Below, piece after piece: positions 7,314 to 14,461 of a stretch of DNA of 64,000 nt. Each line of letters opens with the position of its first letter. Within the stretch, counting starts at the first letter, position 1. The position numbers and the translations under genes are program-made. Origin of the DNA: Aurantimonas marianensis (GTDB lineage: Bacteria; Pseudomonadota; Alphaproteobacteria; Rhizobiales; Rhizobiaceae); NCBI RefSeq assembly GCF_024195285.1, contig NZ_JALHBS010000007.1:62001-126000 (forward strand), in the 5' to 3' direction. Under the pieces are notes generated by a model. It was not told the DNA's origin. It ran no database searches and saw only the letters and a program-made list of their open reading frames with translations.

Positions 7314-8505
7314 CCGATGAGGTAACTGTCGTTCTAGGGTATTCCGCTTGAATGAACTGCTCCAGTGCTGTCGTTTTTCGCTTCCCCCAGGCGGAAGCCC
7401 CGAGAGCCCATCTCACCGTGTTGCCGGGCTCGACTATGTCGTGATCTAAAATCCTCAGATGCTCCACTCCATTCCTGGCGAGCTCCAGAGCCAGGGGAGA
7501 TCCGAGTGCTCCCAAACCTATCAAAGCAATATGCGATCGCCGCAATACCTTGGTCGCCGGCACTCGGTAACCCAGATCCTCCTCGCCTGCTCGGAAGACT
7601 GGGATTACGAAATGCTGCTCGCGACGTTTATTCTTAGAACCGCGACTAAGCGTGAGCAGGCAAACGAAGCCATCCCCGGGCGCTTCATGTCGTAGTTCGG
7701 TTCTTTTAACGGTCAAAGAGACTCTGAGCGAGCCGAAAGACGTCTGCTCATGTCGGCCCTTGTAATCAAGCCCCGGCAACTGGCCCGCAAGCTGCCCTTG
7801 GTTCGGTAGCGGGAGGGTATCGTTGCGGCGCCATGTGGCTATCGTCCTCAATGCGCCGGGTATAGGAGGCGCTTGAAACGTTCGCTCGTAAAGAACCTCC
7901 TCGCGAGAGCCCGCCCAAATCTTCTCGATGACACCACGAAAGCAGAGTTCTTCATTGATCCGTTCACATCGGAAGGCGACCTCGGCTACGCCTTTTTCGA
8001 AGCCCGTAAGATCCCATGTACTGTCAACTAGGAGGAAGTTACCGGTCTCATTCCTTTGAGCGTCGTTCCACCAGACCTCCATCGGTTCGCCCTGCGGGTC
8101 TTCATCTCCGGTGCCTTTAAGAGCCTTCTCCAGATTGCTGTGCAGAAGATCAGCCAGCGTCATTCGAGACTGCCAGAAACGGCTGTCCCGCCCGAGAAGG
8201 CAGACCTCCCCATTGGGTCCAACATGGCGATCCGGGAATGTCGCTGGATCGCCTCGTAGGCTCACATGCGGGCGAAAGCGTGGGAAGGAGTCTGGATAGG
8301 TTGCCTCCAACTCCAATTTTTCGCCCGTCGACAGAGACCAGGCGAATACTATCCGCAGGACCCCCTTGGCTAGCTTGGCCTCATCGAGGTGAACAGGTCC
8401 AGCGGAGTTATAAGAGAGATGATCCAGTTCCGCCTTGAGTCTTCCCGGCCAATGATCGTTCCAGATCGGAAGATCCTTGGGCTCCGTGCCCGAGTATGGA
8501 ACCAC
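7273..8505 (-). CDS. E2-E1 fusion, N-terminal part (E2 conjugating domain plus first half of ThiF/E1)
   Basis: GTG 8505 lies 2 nt after the stop of the small proline-rich gene. Residues 20-130 form a UBC-like E2 domain: the TYPDSFPRFRPHVSL strand region, then HVGPNGEVCLLG with candidate catalytic C102, then a W and MTLADLL, matching the H-x-N...G-x-C-L...W order of E2s. After a linker, residues about 325-395 hold the E1 nucleotide site: ALIGLGALGSP, LDHDIVEPGNTVRW with the arginine, and KRKTTALEQF. The frame ends in an Arg/Gly-rich stretch at 7273, where a +1 shift is needed to continue into 6795-7313. The full gene spans 6795-8505. Architecture matches Cap2 of type II CBASS and related E2-E1 fusions. 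As read here, the E1 would lack its catalytic aspartate. Confidence 0.8.
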   Translation of the reverse strand: MVPYSGTEPKDLPIWNDHWPGRLKAELDHLSYNSAGPVHLDEAKLAKGVLRIVFAWSLSTGEKLELEATYPDSFPRFRPHVSLRGDPATFPDRHVGPNGEVCLLGRDSRFWQSRMTLADLLHSNLEKALKGTGDEDPQGEPMEVWWNDAQRNETGNFLLVDSTWDLTGFEKGVAEVAFRCERINEELCFRGVIEKIWAGSREEVLYERTFQAPPIPGALRTIATWRRNDTLPLPNQGQLAGQLPGLDYKGRHEQTSFGSLRVSLTVKRTELRHEAPGDGFVCLLTLSRGSKNKRREQHFVIPVFRAGEEDLGYRVPATKVLRRSHIALIGLGALGSPLALELARNGVEHLRILDHDIVEPGNTVRWALGASAWGKRKTTALEQFIQAEYPRTTVTSSDVFIGVGSGRRRG

Positions 8506-8507
8506 AG

Positions 8508-8678
8508 TTAGCCTACCGGCTTAGGGGGGATTTTTGGGCCGTCAGGCGGTCCCGGCACATGATCGGGCCGACCAGGTGCGTGGTCGGGAGGGGTGTCCGG
8601 CCGACCTGGATTTGGGTTACCCGGATTGTCCGGCCGACCGGGATTGTCCGGGCGCCCTGGGTTAGCGGGATTTGCCAT
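8508..8678 (-). CDS. 56-aa Pro/Gly/Asp-rich peptide ending in glycine, first gene of the conjugation cassette
   Basis: ATG 8678 is preceded by an exceptionally strong ribosome site (GAGGAGG, 5-nt spacing). The product is low complexity: tandem NPGRPD-type units (about residues 6-28), a PGRPDHVPGPPD stretch and the tail PKIPPKPVG. It cannot form a beta-grasp ubiquitin fold and should be disordered. Only 2 nt separate its stop from the GTG of the E2-E1 gene, so it is made with the enzymes. Its glycine C-terminus and first position make it a candidate substrate that the E1 adenylates and conjugates; this is inference. The open frame extends to 8894, but that extension has no ribosome site and no conservation that I can see. 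Confidence 0.6.
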   Translation of the reverse strand: MANPANPGRPDNPGRPDNPGNPNPGRPDTPPDHAPGRPDHVPGPPDGPKIPPKPVG

Positions 8679-8904
8679 TGCAACCTCCTCAGTCGAGTGA
8701 ATAACCCAAACTATGTGATCTTGATTTGTTCTTCGCAAGGTGTCGGCAACCATTACCTGTGGAGAACCTCCAGAGGCAAGGGCGGGTTGTCGGAATAACG
8801 CAACTTCTGACGTAGAGGGATTCACCAGCGACAACAAATCTCTCGTCCAAACGCCACTATCACCCGCCGCGACATGACCTATTCTCCCGGCCAAACTGGA
8901 AGCC

Positions 8905-8984
8905 TCATGGTCAAGCTGAACAATACCGGTGATGCCGGGCTCGGCACCGGCGGCGGATTTGCGGGTCGCGTAGCACCGTCGACG
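8905..8984 (+). pseudogene. decayed copy of the cobO 5' end
   Basis: Positions 8905-8923 (TCATGGTCAAGCTGAACAA) are identical to 12048-12066, the start of the intact adenosyltransferase gene. After several small deletions the similarity continues: GATGCCGG, GGGCTCGGCACCGGCG, GGGTCGCG and CCGTCGACG, in the same order as 12083-12165. The first deletions remove IYTK and DT in frame, so a 40-aa frame (8907-9029) still reads MVKLNNTGDAGLGTG. The catalytic protein is absent. It marks an old duplication or insertion boundary. Confidence 0.75.
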
Positions 8985-9040
8985 CGCCGAACGCGGCGCG
9001 TCGGCAAGTGTCCGACCTCTGGATGTTGAGGAGCCTCAGC

Positions 9041-9433
9041 ATGGAGCGATTCACCGGCGGTTGCCTGTGCGGCGACGTCCGCATCGTGGCGGCGGGACGC
9101 CCCTATCGGGTCGGCCTGTGTCACTGTCTCGACTGCCGCAAGCATCATGGGGCGCTGTTCCACGCCTCGGCGATCTTCCCTCAGGATGCGGTGACGATCG
9201 ATGGCGAAACACGCGACTATGCCGGGCGGTGCTTCTGTCCGCGCTGCGGCTCGCCGGTGTTCGGCCGCAGCGGCGACGAGATCGAGGGCAAGCTCGGAGC
9301 GCTGGACGCCCCCGACCAGCTGACGCCGACCTACGAGCTCTGGACCATCCGCCGCGAATCCTGGCTGCCGGAATTTCCGCTGACGCGGCGCTATCCGCGC
9401 GACCGCGATGACACCGACCGCTCCGAGGCATAG
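9041..9433 (+). CDS. GFA family (glutathione-dependent formaldehyde-activating/CENP-V fold) protein
   Basis: The 130-aa protein shows the zinc-binding cysteine pattern of the GFA family: GGCLCGDV (C8, C10), CHCLDCRKHHG, and CFCPRCGSPVFG. These bind two zinc ions in a Mss4-like fold. The family name derives from S-hydroxymethylglutathione formation, but most members have no proven activity. ATG 9041 is chosen because GAGGAG lies about 7 nt upstream; the frame also opens at 9008. It begins 57 bp after the cobO remnant and converges on the sorbosone-dehydrogenase-like gene. Confidence 0.85.
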   Translation: MERFTGGCLCGDVRIVAAGRPYRVGLCHCLDCRKHHGALFHASAIFPQDAVTIDGETRDYAGRCFCPRCGSPVFGRSGDEIEGKLGALDAPDQLTPTYELWTIRRESWLPEFPLTRRYPRDRDDTDRSEA

Positions 9434-9573
9434 GCCCCGCAACGGATCGCGCCATCCATCCCCTGATCGCCGGTCCGAACCGGATCGACAGCGCCTTCGC
9501 TCCTGCCCGAACGCGCGAAACGGGCGTGGCCGTCCGCCGGCCGCCCCGTGTCGCCCGGTCCGGCAAGCGGCGG

Positions 9574-11421
9574 CTACTGCCCCTGCGGCGGCGCGTCCTC
9601 GACCATTCCCTCGGGCAGGACCGCCGGAGCGATCTCGGTCTGGGCCGGCTCCGGATTGGGCTCGCCAGCCGGGGCGGGTGCGGTTGCGGCACCCTCGGCC
9701 GGCAATGGGGCCGTGGCCGGCGCGGCCGGTGCGGGCGGCGCTGTGTCGGCCGGCGGGGGAGCCGGCGAAGCGGCCGGGGCAGCAGCTTCCGGAGGAGGAG
9801 CATCGACCGGCGGCGCGGGTTGCGTCGCCGCCGTATCCGGCGCTGAAGTCTCGGCCGGCGGTGTGGGCGACGCGGCAGCCGGGGCGGGTGCGGTCGCAGG
9901 GGCCGTGACCGGTGCGGCGGGCTGCGGTGGCGGGGCGTCGGCCGGTGCCGGAGTTTCGCTCGCCGCCGGTGCTTCGGCCGCTGCCGGGGCTGCCGGGGCT
10001 GCCGGCGCTGCCTGGTTAGCGGCGGGCATCGCGTCGGTCGCGACCGGCTCGGGCAGGATGGTGCCGTCGGCCGGCGCGACGCGCCACACCGTGTTGCCGG
10101 CATCGTCGGCGATCAGAAGCGCCCCGGTGCCGTCGATGCCGACGCCGACCGGCCGGCCGCGCGCCTTGTCGCCGTCGAGGAAGCCGGTGACGACGCCTTC
10201 GGCCATCCCCGCCGGCTGGCCGTTCTCGAACGGCACATAGACGACCTCGTAGCCGTTGAAGGTATCGCGGTTCCAGCTGCCATGCTCGCCGATGAAGGCG
10301 CCGTTGGCATAGGGCTGCGGCATCGCCGAGCCGTTGGTGAAGGTCAGGCCCAGCGCGGCGACGTGGCTCGACAGCGCGTAATCCGGCGCGATCGCCTTTT
10401 CGACCATGTCGGGGCGCGGCGGATGCACCCGCTCGTCGACGTGGTCGCCGAAATAGCTCCACGGCCAGCCGTAGAAGGCCCCTTCCTCGACCGAGGTCAT
10501 GTAGTCGGGCACCAGATTCGGCCCGAGCTCGTCGCGCTCGTTGACGACGGTCCAGAGCGTGCCGGTCTCGGGATGGATGGTCAGGCCGTTGGGGTTGCGC
10601 AAGCCAGAGGCGTAGACCTTCGCGGCGCCGGTCTCGCGATCGACCCGCCAGATCGCGGCGCGGCCCTTTTCCGCCTCGATGCCGCGTTCGGCGGCGTTGG
10701 AGTTGGAACCGACCGAGGCGAAGAGGAAGCGCCCGTCCGGGCTGAGCGCCAGATCCTTGGTCCAGTGGTGGTTGATCGGGCCGCCGGGCAGCGGCGTCAG
10801 CACCTCGGGCGCGGCGGTGATCTCCGGCTGGCCGAGCTCGTAGGGATAGACGAGGATCGCGTCGGCCGCGGCGACATAGAGCTTGTTGTCGGCGAAGGCG
10901 ACGCCGAAGGGCGAGTTGAGCCCGGTCAGCAGGTCGCTGCGTTCGTCCACCTGGCCGTCCCGGTCGGTGTCGCGCAGCAGCGTGATGAGGTTGCTGTCCT
11001 TCTGTGGCCCGCCACCGCCGCCCTTGGCCATCGCCATGACCCAGCCCTGAATGTAATCCTTCGGCCGGGGCTTGGGCTTGCCGGAGGGGCCACGCGACTG
11101 CACGACCAGAACGTCGCCGTTCGGCAGGGTGTGGACGGTGCGCGGATTGACGAGCTCCGTGGCATAGGCGGTGACGGTCAGGCCTTCGGGAACGGTCGGC
11201 GTCTGGCCCTCCTGCCAGCCGACGACCTCGGCGATCTTGATGTCGGGGAGCAGTGGCGTGCTTGGCTCCGGCAGCACCGGATCGGGGCCGATCTGCGACG
11301 AGACGTCGAAATTCGAGCCGTCGTCGCCGCAGCCGGCCAGCGACAGGAGAACGAGGCTGGCGCCGGCGAGAAGCGCGGCGCGAACGGGGGCTTTAGTACT
11401 GGTCATTGTTGTACTGGTCAT
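9574..11421 (-). CDS. sorbosone dehydrogenase-like (PQQ-type beta-propeller) lipoprotein with Ala/Pro-rich tail
   Basis: The 615-aa protein has a lipobox (LVLLSLAGC, about residues 23-31), so it is exported and lipid-anchored. Residues about 75-450 form the six-bladed soluble glucose/sorbosone dehydrogenase-type propeller, with repeated motifs such as LRDTDRDGQVDERSDLLTGL, HHWTKDLALSPDGRFLF, SGLRNPNGLTIHPETGTLW and GEHGSWNRDTFNGYEV. Homologues oxidise sugars with PQQ, but no substrate can be inferred. The last ~160 residues are almost only Ala, Pro, Glu and Thr and look like a disordered periplasmic linker or an expansion. ATG 11421 has GGAG upstream; a second ATG at 11406 follows. The gene overlaps the upstream DUF2231 gene by 29 bp, and the two commonly pair. 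Confidence 0.85.
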   Translation of the reverse strand: MTSTTMTSTKAPVRAALLAGASLVLLSLAGCGDDGSNFDVSSQIGPDPVLPEPSTPLLPDIKIAEVVGWQEGQTPTVPEGLTVTAYATELVNPRTVHTLPNGDVLVVQSRGPSGKPKPRPKDYIQGWVMAMAKGGGGGPQKDSNLITLLRDTDRDGQVDERSDLLTGLNSPFGVAFADNKLYVAAADAILVYPYELGQPEITAAPEVLTPLPGGPINHHWTKDLALSPDGRFLFASVGSNSNAAERGIEAEKGRAAIWRVDRETGAAKVYASGLRNPNGLTIHPETGTLWTVVNERDELGPNLVPDYMTSVEEGAFYGWPWSYFGDHVDERVHPPRPDMVEKAIAPDYALSSHVAALGLTFTNGSAMPQPYANGAFIGEHGSWNRDTFNGYEVVYVPFENGQPAGMAEGVVTGFLDGDKARGRPVGVGIDGTGALLIADDAGNTVWRVAPADGTILPEPVATDAMPAANQAAPAAPAAPAAAEAPAASETPAPADAPPPQPAAPVTAPATAPAPAAASPTPPAETSAPDTAATQPAPPVDAPPPEAAAPAASPAPPPADTAPPAPAAPATAPLPAEGAATAPAPAGEPNPEPAQTEIAPAVLPEGMVEDAPPQGQ

Positions 11422-11875
11422 TGCTGACTCCGACGCCGTAACGAAACACTAGTGAGCGACCGAGCCAGGCCGTGACGATCAGCAGAAGCACAGTGACGGC
11501 CGACAGGATCAGCCCGTAGGGCACGATGGCGGTCCAGCCGTCGCCGGCATGGACGAGGGTGTTCCAGAAGGCGAGGCCGAGGACGATCACATTGCCGATG
11601 GCGTGCGGCCAGGCCGGCCGCTGGGCGCGGACGTCGCGGCTGAACAGGAAGTCCACGGCTCCCGCCAGGCCGGCGAGCACGCCGAACACCAGGCCGGCAA
11701 ACAGCAGCCAGGCGGAGAAATGGTGCCACATGAGGTTCGACGTCTGCCAATAGGCGATGTCGGTGAACAGGGCGAGGGTGAAGCAGACGATCGGAAACGG
11801 CACCAGCGTCGCGTGGATCGGGTGACCGGCGATCGCGGCGGTGGAGGGGGGATGCGGAAAATCCATCGATGACAT
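11393..11875 (-). CDS. DUF2231 domain membrane protein
   Basis: From ATG 11875 the protein is 160 aa with four hydrophobic helices (PIVCFTLALFTDIAYW, WLLFAGLVFGVLAGLAGAV, AIGNVIVLGLAFWNTLVH, LILSAVTVLLLIVTAWLG). An early GHPIHATLVPFP motif is the signature of DUF2231. It often accompanies a PQQ/sorbosone dehydrogenase-like protein and may be its membrane or cytochrome-linked partner. The start is uncertain between 11875 and 11866; the frame stays open to 12016. The last codons (NDQYNNDQY) come from a 15-bp tandem duplication that also encodes the start of the downstream gene. Confidence 0.82.
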   Translation of the reverse strand: MSSMDFPHPPSTAAIAGHPIHATLVPFPIVCFTLALFTDIAYWQTSNLMWHHFSAWLLFAGLVFGVLAGLAGAVDFLFSRDVRAQRPAWPHAIGNVIVLGLAFWNTLVHAGDGWTAIVPYGLILSAVTVLLLIVTAWLGRSLVFRYGVGVSNDQYNNDQY

Positions 11876-12049
11876 CTCGATCGGTGAGGGGGCGACTGGT
11901 AGGCAATACGAACGAGGCGGCATCCGGTTCCGGAAAAATCGCTCCTGCGGCAACGCGCCACCGCCGGAGGTTTGGCGATCGCGGAGCCTCCGCGCGCCCC
12001 CTGTCAGCCGTCGCATGATGACCTATGATGCCCGGCGAACGGAGACATC

Positions 12050-12622
12050 ATGGTCAAGCTGAACAAGATCTACACCAAGACCGGCGATGCCGGCGACACC
12101 GGGCTCGGCACCGGCGAGCGGCGGCCGAAATCCGATCTCAGGGTCGCGAGCTACGGCACGGTCGACGAGTTGAACGCCATTGTCGGCATCGTGCGGCTTC
12201 ACGCCGACGAAGTGCTGGACGCCATGCTGGCGCGCATCCAGAACGAGCTGTTCGACCTCGGCGCCGATCTGGCGACGCCGGAGACGGCCGAGCCGCTGCC
12301 CTATGAGCGGCTGGCGATCGTTCCGTCGCAGGTGGAGCGGCTGGAGCGGGAGATCGACGCCATGAACGCCCGGCTGGAGCCGCTGCGCTCCTTCGTGCTG
12401 CCGGCCGGCGCGCCGGCCGCGACGCATCTGCATCACGCGCGCACCGTCGCGCGGCGGGCCGAGCGGCTGATGGTGGAGCTTTCCCGCAAGGAGGGCGAGA
12501 GCGTCTCGGCGGCGGCGCTGCAATATATCAACCGGCTGTCGGATCATCTTTTCGTCGCCGCCCGCATTGCCAATGATGACGGCAAGGCCGACGTTCTCTG
12601 GGTGCCCGGCCAGAGCCGCTGA
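12050..12622 (+). CDS. cobO: cob(I)yrinic acid a,c-diamide adenosyltransferase (PduO type)
   Basis: This 190-aa enzyme transfers the adenosyl group of ATP to cob(I)alamin or its precursor, giving coenzyme B12. The PduO-type ATP loop TKTGDAGDTGLGTGERRPKS starts at residue 9, followed by the conserved YGTVDELNA, and RRAERLM plus YINRLSDHLFVAARIAN near the C-terminus. It is PduO type rather than the CobA/BtuR P-loop type, although the cobO symbol is commonly used in this lineage. It leads a series of same-strand genes (rhomboid, etfBA, dehydrogenase). No cobalamin riboswitch is visible in the 170 bp upstream. A decayed copy of its first ~40 codons lies at 8905-8984. Confidence 0.9.
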   Translation: MVKLNKIYTKTGDAGDTGLGTGERRPKSDLRVASYGTVDELNAIVGIVRLHADEVLDAMLARIQNELFDLGADLATPETAEPLPYERLAIVPSQVERLEREIDAMNARLEPLRSFVLPAGAPAATHLHHARTVARRAERLMVELSRKEGESVSAAALQYINRLSDHLFVAARIANDDGKADVLWVPGQSR

Positions 12623-12678
12623 GGCGGGACGAGGGGGAGGGGCCGCCTGCATTCCGGGATCATTTGCGAGGATCGCCC

Positions 12679-13416
12679 GTGTTCGTTCCCATCTACGACG
12701 CCAACCGGCTGCGGCGCATCCGTTTCCAATATGTGACGGTCGGGCTGATCGCCGTGAACGTCGTCATCTATCTGGTCTTCGCCGGGACCGGCGAGACGGG
12801 CGCCTATCTCTCCGCCTTCGAGATCACCTACGGCTTCATCCCGGCGGTGGTGAACGGCTATGCCGATCTGCCGCCGCAATATGTGGCGGTGCCGGGCGCG
12901 CTGAATTTCGTCACCTACGCCTTCCTGCATCTGAATTTCTGGCATCTTCTCGGCAACATGCTGTTTCTCTGGGTGTTCGGCGACAATGTCGAGGACGCTT
13001 TCGGGCATTTCCGCTTTCTTGGCTTCTACCTCGCCTGCGCGGCGGCGGGAGCCTTCGCGCATTCCCTCGCCATGCCGGAGTCCGAGGCTACATTGGTGGG
13101 CGCGTCGGGGGCCGTCTCCGGGGTTGCCGCGGCCTATCTGATGCTGCATCCGCGCGTCTGGATCTGGGTACTCGCCCTCGGCCGCATCCCCTTGTACCTG
13201 CCGGCCTGGCTGCTGCTTATAAGTTGGATCGGTCTGCAGTTCTTGCTGTTCCTCATGGGCGCCGAGGACGTCTCCTATGCCGCCCATGCCGGCGGCATCC
13301 TCACCGGTCTCGCGCTGACCCTGGTGCTGCGGCAGAAAGGCGTGACGCTGTTCGACCGGCGGATCGAAATGCCGCGGGCGGTCGAACTGGAGCGGAAAGG
13401 CGATCGCGGGGCTTGA
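12679..13416 (+). CDS. rhomboid family intramembrane serine protease
   Basis: The 245-aa polytopic protein carries the rhomboid catalytic pair: serine in GASGAVSG (about residue 144) and histidine in AAHAGG (about residue 203). The HLNFWHLLGNMLFLWVFGDN helix with the conserved H and N lies before them. Start GTG 12679 has GAGGA at 7 nt and begins at MFVPIYDANRLRR, typical of the family; a TTG at 12664 is an alternative. It should cleave membrane proteins within the bilayer; the substrate is unknown. It lies 56 bp downstream of cobO on the same strand. Confidence 0.9.
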   Translation: MFVPIYDANRLRRIRFQYVTVGLIAVNVVIYLVFAGTGETGAYLSAFEITYGFIPAVVNGYADLPPQYVAVPGALNFVTYAFLHLNFWHLLGNMLFLWVFGDNVEDAFGHFRFLGFYLACAAAGAFAHSLAMPESEATLVGASGAVSGVAAAYLMLHPRVWIWVLALGRIPLYLPAWLLLISWIGLQFLLFLMGAEDVSYAAHAGGILTGLALTLVLRQKGVTLFDRRIEMPRAVELERKGDRGA

Positions 13417-13463
13417 AAGATCGCGGCCGGGGCGTCACTAAGCGGCCAGGAGCGCAAGGTTTT

Positions 13464-13492
13464 TTGACACTTACGTAAACGTCATTTATCGC
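13464..13492 (+). promoter_or_regulatory. etfB promoter with operator-like palindrome in the spacer
   Basis: A perfect -35 hexamer TTGACA (13464-13469) is followed by a 17-bp spacer and TATCGC (13487-13492). The spacer contains CTTACGTAAACGTCA with two ACGT half-sites. Such ACGT-based operators recall those of MerR-type LiuR regulators of acyl-CoA/branched-chain catabolism; this is from memory and untested. The etfB start lies about 120 bp downstream. Confidence 0.45.
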
Positions 13493-13614
13493 TTTGCCGA
13501 CATCGGCCGTGCCTGCCCCGACAGGTCAGACGCCCGCAAACGGCGGAGCGTGGCCGAGGTTCGATGGAGCGAGTGTCCGGAGACCTCCGGGCCGACCAAG
13601 GGAGAAGCCCGCCG

Positions 13615-14364
13615 ATGAAGGTCCTCGTCGCAGTCAAGCGTGTGGTCGATTACAACGTGAAGATCCGGGTGAAGCCGGATGGATCGGGCGTCGATCTCGC
13701 CAACGTCAAGATGAGCATGAACCCGTTCGACGAGATCGCGGTGGAAGAGGCGATCCGCCTCAAGGAAGCCGGCACGGCCACCGAGATCGTCGCCGTGTCC
13801 GTCGGCCCGCAGCAGGCGCAGGAGACCATCCGTACCGCGCTGGCAATGGGCGCCGACCGGGGCATTCTGGTCAAGACCGACCAGCCGACCGAGCCGCTCG
13901 CCGTCGCCAAGATCCTGAAAGGGGTGGTGGAAGCCGAACAGCCCGATCTGGTGATCCTCGGCAAGCAGGCGATCGACGACGATTGCAACCAGACCGGCCA
14001 GATGCTCGCCGCGCTGCTCGGCTGGAGCCAGGGCACCTTCGCCAACAAGGTGGAATTCGCCGACGGCCGGGCCAAGGTGACGCGCGAGGTCGATGGGGGC
14101 CTTCAGACGGTCGACATCACGATGCCGGCGATCGTCACCACGGACCTGCGCCTCAACGAGCCGCGCTACGCCTCGCTTCCCAACATCATGAAGGCGAAGA
14201 AGAAGCCGCTCGAGGAAAAGTCGCCTGACGATTACGGCGTCGACGTCGCCCCCCGGCTCGAGGTGCTGAAGACGGTAGAACCGCAGCAGCGCGGGGCGGG
14301 CGTCAAGGTCGGCAGCGTCGACGAACTGATCGACAAGCTGAGGAACGAGGCCGGCGTCCTTTAA
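13615..14364 (+). CDS. etfB: electron transfer flavoprotein beta subunit
   Basis: The 249-aa beta subunit binds AMP and, with EtfA/FAD, carries electrons from acyl-CoA dehydrogenases to the quinone pool via ETF-QO. It opens with the family start [20 protein letters not shown] and contains [36 protein letters not shown] and the recognition-loop region [23 protein letters not shown] 13615 follows GGGAGA. Length equals the usual ~250 aa. It lies 97 bp upstream of etfA in the same operon. Confidence 0.95.
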   Translation: MKVLVAVKRVVDYNVKIRVKPDGSGVDLANVKMSMNPFDEIAVEEAIRLKEAGTATEIVAVSVGPQQAQETIRTALAMGADRGILVKTDQPTEPLAVAKILKGVVEAEQPDLVILGKQAIDDDCNQTGQMLAALLGWSQGTFANKVEFADGRAKVTREVDGGLQTVDITMPAIVTTDLRLNEPRYASLPNIMKAKKKPLEEKSPDDYGVDVAPRLEVLKTVEPQQRGAGVKVGSVDELIDKLRNEAGVL

Positions 14365-14461
14365 CAGGTTTCGTCGGGAATTTTTTGCCGGACCTGCCCA
14401 TTGCATTCGCTGCTCCGTCCGGACCTGAGACGGACCTGCCCTCGACCGGGAGACCAACCAC

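Noticed and set aside
6319-8678. Classification of the cassette as a complete type II CBASS
   Set aside because: No CD-NTase (cGAS-like) gene or effector of the usual CBASS types is present in the neighbourhood; only the Cap2/Cap3-like part matches.
8679-8894. N-terminal extension of the 56-aa peptide gene (128-codon version)
   Set aside because: The strong ribosome site sits directly before ATG 8678, while the longer start has none and the extra residues look non-coding.
11876-12049. Cobalamin riboswitch upstream of cobO
   Set aside because: No B12-box-like sequence (GCCACTG-type) is seen in this short interval.
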